Below are positions 44,183-52,194 of a stretch of 64,000 bases of DNA, in pieces (the stretch's first letter is position 1; each line of letters begins with the position of its first letter). The notes below the pieces were generated by a model. The model ran no database searches, was not told where the DNA came from, and saw nothing but the letters and a program-made list of their open reading frames with translations. Source of the stretch: Streptomyces asiaticus (GTDB lineage: Bacteria; Actinomycetota; Actinomycetes; Streptomycetales; Streptomycetaceae); assembly GCF_018138715.1 (NCBI RefSeq), contig NZ_JAGSHX010000006.1:1426001-1490000 (forward strand), written 5' to 3'. The translations under genes and the position numbers were made by a program.

Positions 44183-45556
44183 CTAAGCCACGCGGGCGAC
44201 CGGGGAGTCGAGCAGGAAGGTGCCCATGCTCCCGAGGTTGGCGGCGATCAGTCGGTCGGCGAGCCGGGTCGCCGGGGGCAGATGCCGGGGGGCGCCGCGG
44301 ACGAGCCAGCGCACCATCCGGATCTTCCAGCCCGGTTCGGAGCCCGGCGGGATGTGGTCGAAGAGGGCGTGGATATTGGCCGGGGAGTAGAACTCGGCGG
44401 GCGGGACGATGGTGGCGAACATCCCGACCATGCCGCTGCCGTGGTGCGGGCTGCGGGCCATCGCCCGGATGAACTCCAGCTCCTCGCGGTTGTAGTCGGC
44501 GATCGCGGCGTGGTCGCGGGTGTACTGGAAGTGGCCGCTCACCAGGGCGTCACGGCGCCGGGCGTAGCCGGCGAGGGCGGGGGCGAGGTCGCGGTCCCCG
44601 GCCAGGGCCGGCTCCACGGCCTCCACCAGCAGTTCGGCGCCGCGCAGCGAGTCGGTGATACCGGCGGCGGTGATGGGGTCGCGGGTGTAGCCCGCGTCGC
44701 CGACCAGGGCCCAGCCGGGGCCGTGACAGTGGCGCAGGAAGTTGGGGACCGCGCCGGTCATCCACTTGTCGACGCGCCGGGTGTCCCGCAGCCGCGCCGC
44801 GAACTCCGGGTCGACCTCCTCGAAGGCGGAGACGACCGTGGCGTCGCGCTCCCCGTCGGCGGACGCCTTGAAGTCCTTGACCGGCAGGGCGAGTCCGACG
44901 ATGGTCAGGCCGTCGTGGGTGGGCCAGGTGAAGGCGTGCTGATGGCGGTGGCGGTAGGTGCGCACCTTGCCGTCGTGCGGCAGATCGGCCCAGTACGACC
45001 AGTGGCTCTTGTTGAGCACCGGATGGGAGTCGTACTTCTCGGCCCCCACCAGCCGGGCGACGGTGGAGTTCGAGCCGTCGGCGCCCACGACCAGCCGGGC
45101 GTGCTCGACGATGGGGGTGCGGTCCCCGGTCTCGGCCCGGACGCCGATGACGGTGCCCTGGGCGTCCGTCAGCAGCTCCCGCACGGCGACCTGTTCCCGC
45201 AGTTCGGCCCCGGCCTTGACGGCGGCCTCCAGCAGGATCTCGTCCAGCTTGCGGCGCTCCGGGGAGTACGCCTCGGCCACGCCCTCCACGGCGGGCAGCT
45301 TGGCCATCAGCTGGACGGGACCGCTCTGCAGACCGTAGGAGTGAATGGGCGGGCAGCCGGTGGCCGCCACCTCGTCCAGCAGCCCCCAGCGCTTCAGCCG
45401 GAGAATTCCCGGAGGGTGGACCAGATTGGTGGCGGCCCCCTTACCGCCGGGGAATTTCGCCCGGTCGAGGAGGAGGACCCGGTACCCCGCTCTCGCCAGG
45501 AGCATCGCGGTCGATGACCCGCTGATGCGTGCTCCTACCACAATGACGTCGTACAT
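44183..45556 (-). CDS. FAD-dependent oxygenase/reductase (geranylgeranyl-reductase-like fold)
   Basis: A 457-residue flavoprotein. The FAD fold starts IVVGARISGSSTAMLLARAG, with LDRAKFPGGKGAATNLVHPPG next; the middle LVVGADGSNSTVARLVGA (DG motif) and GWALVGDAGYTRDPITAAGITDSLRGA (GD motif) complete the group A monooxygenase/GGR signature. The C-terminal part is Pro-rich and hydrophobic. I chose ATG 45556, which has GGGGGA upstream; ATG at 45568 and 45574 are alternatives. It lies between the exporter and synthase genes, all on the minus strand, and is likely to hydroxylate or epoxidise the product. A reductase acting on double bonds is the alternative. Confidence 0.88.
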   Translation of the reverse strand: MYDVIVVGARISGSSTAMLLARAGYRVLLLDRAKFPGGKGAATNLVHPPGILRLKRWGLLDEVAATGCPPIHSYGLQSGPVQLMAKLPAVEGVAEAYSPERRKLDEILLEAAVKAGAELREQVAVRELLTDAQGTVIGVRAETGDRTPIVEHARLVVGADGSNSTVARLVGAEKYDSHPVLNKSHWSYWADLPHDGKVRTYRHRHQHAFTWPTHDGLTIVGLALPVKDFKASADGERDATVVSAFEEVDPEFAARLRDTRRVDKWMTGAVPNFLRHCHGPGWALVGDAGYTRDPITAAGITDSLRGAELLVEAVEPALAGDRDLAPALAGYARRRDALVSGHFQYTRDHAAIADYNREELEFIRAMARSPHHGSGMVGMFATIVPPAEFYSPANIHALFDHIPPGSEPGWKIRMVRWLVRGAPRHLPPATRLADRLIAANLGSMGTFLLDSPVARVA

Positions 45557-45637
45557 AGCGTCCCCCATACCCAACGGTCACCCGGGATCCGGGGGCCGGT
45601 GGATCTTCTTGTTCGCTCTGACTTCGCTCTCTCGAAT

Positions 45638-47101
45638 TTAGTTGCGCGATCGACTCGGCAGGTTTCCCTGATATGAATCCTCGACGGCCCCCGAAGAAAT
45701 CACCTTCGTTTCGGCCGGCGCGGTGCGGCCGCGCGGTGCCATGAGAATGGCCAGACAGCCGGCGGCGGCGATTCCGGCGCCGATCCAGGCGGCGGGCCGC
45801 AGCCCGTCCACGAATTCCTGCGGCGAGCCGTATCCGCCCAGCGTGGTGAATACGGAGGTGAGCACCGCGACGCCGAGTGCGCCGCCGAGCTCCCGGAAGG
45901 TGTTGTTGGCGCCCGAGGCGATTCCCTGGTCGCGGGGCGCGACGACGTTCATCGCCATTTCCGCGACGGGCGAGAAGAACAGCCCCAGGCCGATTCCGCC
46001 GAGCACCAGACCGGGCACCTGGTCGGCGTAGGCGGTGTCCGCGCTCACCACGGACGCCAGCCAGCCGAGACCCGCGGCTTCGAACAGCAGGCCCGCGGCG
46101 ACCACCAGACGGTTGCCGAGCCGGGCGGTCAGCAGCGCCGCCAGCGGGGCGACGACGACCGGCATCGCCGTCCACGGCAGCATCTTCACGCCCGCCTCCA
46201 GCGGCGAGAAGCCCTGGATGTTCTGCATGAACTGGGTGAGCAGGAAGACCAGTCCGAACATGGCCGCGAACATCAGCAGGCTGGCCGCGTTGACCGCGCT
46301 GAACGCCCGGTTGCGGAACAGCCGCATCGGCAGCATCGGTTCGGCCGTGCGCAGCTCCCAGCCGACGAAGAGCGCGAGCACCACCAGGCCGCCGGCCAGG
46401 AAGCCGAGCACCCGGCCGCTGGTCCAGCCGTGTTCGGTGGTGGACACCAGCGCGTAGACCACGCCGAACACCCCGAGGCTGACCAGGACCGTGCCCACCG
46501 GGTCCAGCGAGGTGTCCGGGCGGGTGGACTCGACCAGCTTCCACAGGCCGAGCACCAGCACCACCACGCCGATCGGCACATTGACCCAGAAGATCCACTC
46601 CCAGGAGATCTTCTCCACCACGGCCCCGCCGATCAGCGGGCCGAGCGCGACCGCGAGCCCGCTGAGGGCCCCCCAGACGCCCAGCGCGACACCGCGCCTG
46701 CGCTCGGGGACGGCCACCGTCAGCAGGGTCAGCGTCAGCGGCATCACCACGGCCGCCCCGAGCCCCTGTACGGCCCGGGCGGCGATCAGGGCGTCCGCGC
46801 TGTCGGACAGCGCCGCGGCGGCGGAGGCCCCGGTGAAGACGACGAGGCCGGCCAGGAACACCCGGCGGCGGCCGAACCGGTCACCGGCGGCCGCGCCGGC
46901 CATCAGGAAGACCGAGAAGGTGAGGGTGTAGCCGTTCACCGTCCACTCCAGGTCCTGGAGGCTGGTGCCCAGGTCCTTCTGGATGGCGGGCAGCGCGGTG
47001 ATGACGACGAGGTTGTCCAAGGCGGCCATGAAGACGGTGAGTCCGGACACCACCAGCGTCCACACGGGGTTCATTCCGCTCGGGCCGGAACGGTCAGTCA
47101 T
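45638..47101 (-). CDS. DHA2-type MFS exporter of the synthase cluster
   Basis: A 487-residue transporter with about 14 membrane segments. Motif A-like GAAAGDRFGRRRVFLAGLVVFTGAS, the RAVQGLGAAVVMPLTLTLL helix (motif C region) and WIFWVNVPIGVVVLVLGLW are hallmarks of the DHA2/EmrB-QacA branch. The last loop RGRTAPAETKV is cytoplasmic. GGAAAGG precedes the ATG. It is 92 bp downstream of the LuxR gene and 81 bp upstream of the FAD-enzyme gene, so it probably exports the cluster product or gives self-resistance. Confidence 0.93.
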   Translation of the reverse strand: MTDRSGPSGMNPVWTLVVSGLTVFMAALDNLVVITALPAIQKDLGTSLQDLEWTVNGYTLTFSVFLMAGAAAGDRFGRRRVFLAGLVVFTGASAAAALSDSADALIAARAVQGLGAAVVMPLTLTLLTVAVPERRRGVALGVWGALSGLAVALGPLIGGAVVEKISWEWIFWVNVPIGVVVLVLGLWKLVESTRPDTSLDPVGTVLVSLGVFGVVYALVSTTEHGWTSGRVLGFLAGGLVVLALFVGWELRTAEPMLPMRLFRNRAFSAVNAASLLMFAAMFGLVFLLTQFMQNIQGFSPLEAGVKMLPWTAMPVVVAPLAALLTARLGNRLVVAAGLLFEAAGLGWLASVVSADTAYADQVPGLVLGGIGLGLFFSPVAEMAMNVVAPRDQGIASGANNTFRELGGALGVAVLTSVFTTLGGYGSPQEFVDGLRPAAWIGAGIAAAGCLAILMAPRGRTAPAETKVISSGAVEDSYQGNLPSRSRN

Positions 47102-47193
47102 GAATACCTTTCCTATGACGGCGCGATTGCTGTGCGACAGGTTGGTTCACGTCGTTATCCGGCCGACGGATAAACGGGCAGACGGCGGCAACG

Positions 47194-47496
47194 CTAACCG
47201 GCCACGCCTCTCCCCGGAACTGTACTTTGGTACAGGTGGCGGTAGCTGAGCGCGACCAGACCGGCCTGTAGTCGCGATTCGACCTGCAGTTTCGCGAGTA
47301 TTGACGCCACATGCGCCTTCACCGTGCGCTCGGTCACTTGCAGCCGCAGCGCGATACGGCGGTTGGACCAGCCCGCGCCGAGCAGTGCAAACGTCTGGCC
47401 CTCCCTGGCTGATAACAGCGGCACACGTTCCAGCTCCCGCGCCCAGTTGGGCACGGGAATATCGGGCACGACGGTGAGACCGCCCCTGTCGGACAC
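47194..47496 (-). CDS. single-domain LuxR-type regulator
   Basis: A 100-residue protein consisting almost entirely of a LuxR/GerE helix-turn-helix: VPLLSAREGQTFALLGAGWSNRRIALRLQVTERTVKAHVASILAKLQVESRLQAGL. There is no receiver, PAS or ATPase domain, so it cannot be a standard response regulator; it may be constitutively active or work with a partner. The start is GTG at 47496 with GGGGGA upstream. It is the promoter-proximal gene of the LuxR-MFS-FAD group and the best candidate for a cluster-situated activator. Confidence 0.88.
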   Translation of the reverse strand: MSDRGGLTVVPDIPVPNWARELERVPLLSAREGQTFALLGAGWSNRRIALRLQVTERTVKAHVASILAKLQVESRLQAGLVALSYRHLYQSTVPGRGVAG

Positions 47497-47517
47497 GGTG
47501 ACATTTCCCCCTAGTTA

Positions 47518-47536
47518 GGCGGCTCTTCGAGCCGCC
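47518..47536. promoter_or_regulatory. hairpin in the LuxR leader
   Basis: GGCGGCTCTTCGAGCCGCC is a perfect 8-bp stem with a 3-base loop, 22-40 bp upstream of the LuxR GTG. It could be an operator or a leader hairpin. Confidence 0.4.
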
Positions 47537-47611
47537 GATCATGCAAGAATCAGACTTGATTGCCCTCTTGATTATTGCGGCCGCACGCCCGTACGAGTCA
47601 AGGATTTCCGA

Positions 47612-47636
47612 CCCTTTCTCGCCTCGCGAGAAAGGG
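47612..47636. terminator. hairpin downstream of the IclR gene
   Basis: CCCTTTCTCGC pairs perfectly with GCGAGAAAGGG around a CTC loop, 50 bp past the IclR stop and about 115 bp upstream of the LuxR start. It fits a terminator that insulates the synthase cluster from the IclR gene. Confidence 0.65.
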
Positions 47637-47686
47637 CTGGTGAAGCGCGGGAAATGCGCTTCGCGTTTACTCCTGTTACCGTAAAT

Positions 47687-48514
47687 TTACTTCGTTCTCG
47701 AATCGTCGCCATCCGGACCGGCGGGACGGCCCCGCCCCAGGTCGGCCAGCGCGGACGCCGTCCGCTCGACCGCCTCGATGACGGTCACCGGACACCGCGT
47801 CATGACCTGCTTGGGCTTCATCACCAGCACCGAGCCCATCACCAGCCCGTCCCAGGTGACCGGCGCCGCGCACTCGTTCCACCCCGCCGCGCACTCCTCG
47901 TGCCCCAGGGCGTACCCGCGCGCCCTGATCCGGGCCAGCGAGGCCAGCAGCCGCACATCGTCCTGGTAGGCGCCGGGACCGGCCTCGGTGGGCACCGGCC
48001 GGTCCAGCACCTCCGACTGGATGGTCTCCGGCAGATACGCCAGGATGGCCCGCCCCGCGGCCCCCACCCGCAGCGAGTGCTCGACGGTCTGCACCGCGCG
48101 CGGCGTCATCCCGAGCTCCGTCAGATCGGAGTCGCCGACGGCCATGTCGACGCACTGCCGGTGCGCGCCGCCGAAGGGCGCCAGCAGATAGAGGAAGGCC
48201 AGCCCCCCGGTGGCCCGGCGCAGCGCCTCGAGGAGGGCGTGGGCGGCCTCCGGCGCGGGCGAGTGGGCCAGGGCCTTGAGACCGAGCTGCGGGGCCGCCG
48301 AGCCCAGCCGGTAGAGACCCCGGCCCTCGCGGACGAAGATGCCCTGGTGCACCCCGGACTGAAGGATCCGGTAGACGGTCGAGTCGTCCAGATCCGCCGC
48401 TCTGGCCAGCGCCCCGGGCCCATGGGCCCGCCCCTCGAGCTGGGTGAAGGCCCGCTGCACGCGGAACACCCTCTCGGCATGACCGCTTCCGCCCACGGCA
48501 CCGCTACTGGCCAC
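47687..48514 (-). CDS. IclR-family regulator
   Basis: A regulator of about 275 residues. The N-terminal winged HTH reads RVFRVQRAFTQLEGRAHGPGALARAADLDDSTVYRILQSG, then FVREGRGLYRLG. The effector domain has the IclR pattern (ALRRATGGLAFLYLL, VGAAGRAILAYLP, RARGYALGHEECAAGWNECAAPV). The GTG at 48514 is chosen for GGGGGG upstream; an ATG at 48595 gives 27 more residues without a ribosome-binding site. Its ligand is unknown. It is flanked by strong terminators on both sides, so it is a monocistron. Confidence 0.88.
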   Translation of the reverse strand: MASSGAVGGSGHAERVFRVQRAFTQLEGRAHGPGALARAADLDDSTVYRILQSGVHQGIFVREGRGLYRLGSAAPQLGLKALAHSPAPEAAHALLEALRRATGGLAFLYLLAPFGGAHRQCVDMAVGDSDLTELGMTPRAVQTVEHSLRVGAAGRAILAYLPETIQSEVLDRPVPTEAGPGAYQDDVRLLASLARIRARGYALGHEECAAGWNECAAPVTWDGLVMGSVLVMKPKQVMTRCPVTVIEAVERTASALADLGRGRPAGPDGDDSRTK

Positions 48515-48614
48515 CCCGTCAGCCCCCCGTGCAGATTCCCCCGTCGCCCTGCCCAACGTGCCACGGATGCACACCCATTCCCATCCGGGGCACATGGTCC
48601 GCTTGTGGCCAACA

Positions 48615-48643
48615 AGGCCCCGCCGGGTTGCCCGGCGGGGCCT
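48615..48643. terminator. strong hairpin terminator downstream of the ABC ATPase gene
   Basis: AGGCCCCGCCGGG pairs with CCCGGCGGGGCCT through 13 perfect base pairs and a TTG loop, about 30 bp beyond the stop of the minus-strand ABC gene at 48675. On that strand it is followed by a short TTGTT stretch. It ends the wall-polymer operon. Confidence 0.85.
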
Positions 48644-48674
48644 GATGGTTTATGGGACGACGTTCGCCGAGCGG

Positions 48675-49508
48675 CTACTTGCCGGTCTCCTTCTCGTACG
48701 CCTTGACGACCTCGTCGGTCGGGCCGTCCATCAGCAACTCGCCCTTCTCCAGCCACAGCACCCGGTCACAGGTGTCCCGGATGGACTTGTTGTTGTGGCT
48801 GACGAGGAAGACCGTGCCGGCCTCCTGACGGAGCTCCCGGATCCGGGCCTCGGAACGCTTCTGGAACTTCCTGTCACCCGTGGCCAGCGCCTCGTCGATC
48901 ATCAGCACATCGTGGTCCTTGGCCGCGGCGATGGAGAACCGCAGCCGGGCCGCCATACCCGAGGAGTACGTACGCATCGGCAGGGTGATGAAATCACCCT
49001 TCTCATTGATACCCGAGAAGTCCACGATGCCCTGGTAACGCTCCCGGACCTGCTCACGCGACATCCCCATCGCCAGACCGCCCAGGATCACATTCCGCTC
49101 ACCGGTCAGGTCGTTCATCAGCGCCGCGTTCACCCCCAGCAGCGACGGCTGACCATGGGTGTAGACCTTGCCGCGCTCGGTGGGCAGCAGCCCCGCCACC
49201 GCCTTCAGCAGGGTCGACTTCCCCGACCCATTGGACCCGATCAGACCGATCGACTCACCCTTGTACGCCACGAAGGTGACCCCGCGCACCGCGTGCACCT
49301 CACGCATGCCCGGCGCATTCTTGCGGCCCAGCAGGCGGCTGAGGGCGGCGGTGGCACTGCCCTTCCCCTTGGGGCCGCCGTTGACCCGGTAGACGATATG
49401 GACGTCGTCGGCGATGACGGTGGGCACCCGCGCCGGCGCGGAAGCCGCCCGAGCGGCCTGGTCGGCCCGCTCCGCCTGGGCACCTTTGTCGAGGGTCTGC
49501 TCAGCCAC
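48675..49508 (-). CDS. polysaccharide/teichoic-acid-type ABC exporter ATPase (TagH-like)
   Basis: A 277-residue ABC ATPase. Walker A is GSNGSGKST, the signature YSSGMAARLRF, Walker B LMIDEALATGD, and the switch His lies in LVSHNN. An N-terminal stretch of about 60 residues (VIADDVHIVYRVNGG, a basic KGKGSATAALSRLLGRKNAP) before the core is characteristic of TagH/RfbB-type exporters. The GTG at 49508 overlaps the end of the permease gene by 8 bp. With the permease it exports an undecaprenyl-linked or similar glycopolymer. It is the last gene of the operon. Confidence 0.92.
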   Translation of the reverse strand: MAEQTLDKGAQAERADQAARAASAPARVPTVIADDVHIVYRVNGGPKGKGSATAALSRLLGRKNAPGMREVHAVRGVTFVAYKGESIGLIGSNGSGKSTLLKAVAGLLPTERGKVYTHGQPSLLGVNAALMNDLTGERNVILGGLAMGMSREQVRERYQGIVDFSGINEKGDFITLPMRTYSSGMAARLRFSIAAAKDHDVLMIDEALATGDRKFQKRSEARIRELRQEAGTVFLVSHNNKSIRDTCDRVLWLEKGELLMDGPTDEVVKAYEKETGK

Positions 49509-50445
49509 GGCCGTACTGCTCCTCTGCCTTCCAGAAGTACACGAATCCCCCGACACCGAAGAGCACCGCCCAGCCCAGGGCCAGCGCCCACACATGCGGC
49601 GGCAGGTTGGCCCCGGTGTAGTCGTCGATCAGGGCGTACCGCATCAGGTCCATGTACACCGCCGCCGGATTCCCGAGCATGGCGTCCGAGATCCACTTAC
49701 TCGCCCCCGCGTGTTCGAGCGTACGGGCCAGCGGGAACATCACGCCGGACGCGTACATCCACGTACGGAGGATGAAGGGCAGCAGCTGAGCGAGGTCCGG
49801 GGTCTTGGCCCCCAGCCGGGCCATGATCAGCGAAAGCCCGGTGTTGAAGACGAACTGGAGCGCCAGCGTGGGAACGATCAGCAGCCAGGCGAAGGACGGG
49901 AAGTGACCGAAGCCCAGCAACACGACGACCAGCACGATCATCGAGAAGAGCAGCTGCTGGAGCTGCTGGAGCGCGAAGGAGATGGGGAGCGAGGCGCGAG
50001 GGAAGTGCAGGGCCCGCACCAGCCCCAGGTTCCCGGAGATCGCCCGAACGCCCGCCATGGCGGACGCCTGGGTGAAGGTGAAGACGAACACACCCGTCAC
50101 CAGGAACGGAATGTACATGTCGTTCGCCATGCCGCGGCTGCTCTTCAGCAGCATGCCGAAGATGAAGAAGTAGACCGCCGCGTTGAGCAGCGGGGTCGCC
50201 ACCTGCCACACCTGACCCAGCTTGGCCTGGCTGTACTGGGCGGTGAGCTTGGCCGACGAGAAGGCGATGATGAAGTGGCGCCGGCCCCACATCTGGCGGA
50301 TGTACTCGCCGAGGCCCACCCGGGCGCCGCTCACCGACAGCTCGTACTTCCGCGCCAGCTCGGCCGGGGACAGTCCCTCGTCGGCTGATGGCGGGCCACT
50401 CACGGCTACCGCACCGTCGTGCGTAGTCTCGCTCACAGTTGACAC
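49501..50445 (-). CDS. ABC-2-type polysaccharide exporter permease (TagG-like)
   Basis: A 314-residue membrane protein with about six hydrophobic segments after a 60-residue cytoplasmic N-terminus. The segment RRHFIIAFSSAKLTAQYSQAKLGQVWQVATPLLNAAVYFFIFGMLL is typical of ABC-2 permeases of the TagG/Wzm group, and the protein ends with VYFWKAEEQYGRG. It partners the ATPase encoded next, with which it overlaps by 8 bp. The start used is GTG at 50445; the next GTG, three codons on, is equally possible. Confidence 0.92.
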   Translation of the reverse strand: MSTVSETTHDGAVAVSGPPSADEGLSPAELARKYELSVSGARVGLGEYIRQMWGRRHFIIAFSSAKLTAQYSQAKLGQVWQVATPLLNAAVYFFIFGMLLKSSRGMANDMYIPFLVTGVFVFTFTQASAMAGVRAISGNLGLVRALHFPRASLPISFALQQLQQLLFSMIVLVVVLLGFGHFPSFAWLLIVPTLALQFVFNTGLSLIMARLGAKTPDLAQLLPFILRTWMYASGVMFPLARTLEHAGASKWISDAMLGNPAAVYMDLMRYALIDDYTGANLPPHVWALALGWAVLFGVGGFVYFWKAEEQYGRG

Positions 50446-50515
50446 TTTCGTCTTCAGGGTGCGCTGAGCGGGGCCGCGCCCCGGGTCGCGCCCGATGCTC
50501 TTCGATACGAGCTTG

Positions 50516-51400
50516 TCAGATGACAGGAGGTCGGCCCAGTCGGGTCAGGCGCCATACCGTACGCCACTTCATGGGGTGGCGTGGACCACATGGTGTCCTC
50601 CAGCCTTCCCGGAACCCCCCGAACCAGGCCCGAAGTGCGGTTTTCGAAGGACGCCTGGCCAGCGTGAGCAGCAGCCAGACGCCCAGATAGACGGGGACGA
50701 GCAGCGCAGGAAGGTTACGCCGGGCCAGCCAGACCCGGTTGCGCGCCACCATGCGGTGGTAGACCGCGTGCCTGCTCGGGGCGGTGGTCGGATGGTGCAG
50801 CACCATGTCCGACCGGTAATCGATCATCCATCCGGCGTCCAGCGCCCGCCAGGCCAGATCGGTCTCCTCATGGGCGTAGAAGAAGTCGTCCGGCAACCCT
50901 CCGACCTGCTGGAACACCGTGGTACGGACCGCGTTGGCACCGCCCAGGAAGGTGGTCACCCGGGAGGACCGCAGGGGGTCGGAGGCGCGCAGCCGGGGCA
51001 CATGGCGACGCTGGGTGACGCCGGTCTCGGGGTCGGCGATGCGGAACGAGATGATGCCCAGCTTCGGGTCGGCGGCGAACGCCTGGCGGCACAGCTCGGC
51101 GGTGTCGGTGCCCGGCAGCAGTCCGTCGTCGTCGAGGAACAGCAGCACGTCGACGTCCGACCCGCCGGGTCCGAACGCCTCGATGCCCACGTTGCGGCCC
51201 GCCGGAATGCCCACGTTCTCGGGCAGCTCGATGGTCCGTACGCCCTCGGGGAGCGTGGGCAGCGGCGAGCCGTTGCCCACGACGACCACCTCGACCGGGT
51301 CGCCGTCCTGCTTGGCGACCGAGTCGAGGAGCGCGCGCAGCTCCTCGGGGCGATTGCCCATCGTCAGGACGACCGCTCCGAGCTTCATCGTGCCGCTCAT
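50516..51400 (-). CDS. GT2-family glycosyltransferase
   Basis: A 294-residue GT-A fold enzyme. The nucleotide-binding start is LGAVVLTMGNRPEELRALLDSV; the DxD-like metal site is LLFLDDDGLLPG; the acceptor-side ED-type motif lies in FFYAHEETDLAWRALDAGW. A short amphipathic segment (LLVPVYLGVWLLLTLA) near the C-terminus may attach it to the membrane. It is similar to rhamnosyl- and galactofuranosyl-type transferases. It starts 2 bp after the CDP-alcohol transferase stop, so it belongs to the wall-polymer operon. Confidence 0.9.
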   Translation of the reverse strand: MSGTMKLGAVVLTMGNRPEELRALLDSVAKQDGDPVEVVVVGNGSPLPTLPEGVRTIELPENVGIPAGRNVGIEAFGPGGSDVDVLLFLDDDGLLPGTDTAELCRQAFAADPKLGIISFRIADPETGVTQRRHVPRLRASDPLRSSRVTTFLGGANAVRTTVFQQVGGLPDDFFYAHEETDLAWRALDAGWMIDYRSDMVLHHPTTAPSRHAVYHRMVARNRVWLARRNLPALLVPVYLGVWLLLTLARRPSKTALRAWFGGFREGWRTPCGPRHPMKWRTVWRLTRLGRPPVI

Positions 51401-51402
51401 GC

Positions 51403-52194
51403 TCACTTGAGCCTGCTCGACGCGAGGATGGACACGAGGTGAAGCAGGGTTTGCAGCAGGGCGATACCGGCCAGTACGGCAACGCCCAGCCGGGTGAAGA
51501 ACAGATCGCCGCGCACCTGGTCCACGACCGCCACCACGAGGATGAGCAGCGACGCCTCGACGCCGAGGACCAGCCGGTGGAACTTCAGCGCCGCGGCCGC
51601 CCTGCGGGCCAGCGCCACACCGGACGAGCGCGGCTCGGCGGCCGCCTCCTTGACCGGCGGCAGACCGCCCTGGTGCCGGGCGACCCCGACCAGGTCGGTC
51701 TCGGCCTTGATCAGGATGGCACCGAGCGCGGCGAGGGTGCCGAGGAACGCCCACAGCCAGTCGATCCGCCCCGAGCCCCACAGGTCGGCGGCGCGCAGAC
51801 CGAAGCCGACGAGCACCGCGGCGTCGCACAGATAGGCGCCGACCCGGTCCAGATAGACGCCGCCCAGCGAGAACTGCTTCTTCCAGCGGGCTATCTCGCC
51901 GTCGACGCAGTCCAGCAGCAGGTAGAGCTGCACCATCAGCACCCCGAGCACGGCGCCCGCGATCCCCGGCACCAGCAGGGCCGGGGCCGCGAGGGCGCCG
52001 AAGACGGTCATCAGATACGTCAGCTGGTTGGGCGTGACCCGCGTGTTCACCAGGTGCCGGTCGATGCGCAGCGAGATCTCGCGCATGTAGAGGCGCCCGG
52101 CCCAGTGCTCACCGCTCCGCCGGTCCTTCACCCCAGCGGGGTGGACGACCGGGCGGAGTTCAGCCACTGATGGCTTGACTGACTGCTTTGGCAT
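51403..52194 (-). CDS. CDP-alcohol phosphatidyltransferase
   Basis: A 263-residue integral membrane enzyme. The diagnostic motif is intact: DCVDGEIAR, eight residues, then GVYLDRVGAYLCD, giving the D-x2-D-G-x2-A-R ... G-x3-D-x3-D metal site. About six membrane segments follow from NQLTYLMTVFGALAAPALLV. It would move a phospho-alcohol from a CDP-linked donor to a hydroxyl acceptor. The donor is probably made by the nucleotidyltransferase two genes upstream. The ATG at 52194 overlaps the end of the dehydrogenase gene by 35 bp; GTG at 52167 is an alternative. Confidence 0.9.
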   Translation of the reverse strand: MPKQSVKPSVAELRPVVHPAGVKDRRSGEHWAGRLYMREISLRIDRHLVNTRVTPNQLTYLMTVFGALAAPALLVPGIAGAVLGVLMVQLYLLLDCVDGEIARWKKQFSLGGVYLDRVGAYLCDAAVLVGFGLRAADLWGSGRIDWLWAFLGTLAALGAILIKAETDLVGVARHQGGLPPVKEAAAEPRSSGVALARRAAAALKFHRLVLGVEASLLILVVAVVDQVRGDLFFTRLGVAVLAGIALLQTLLHLVSILASSRLK

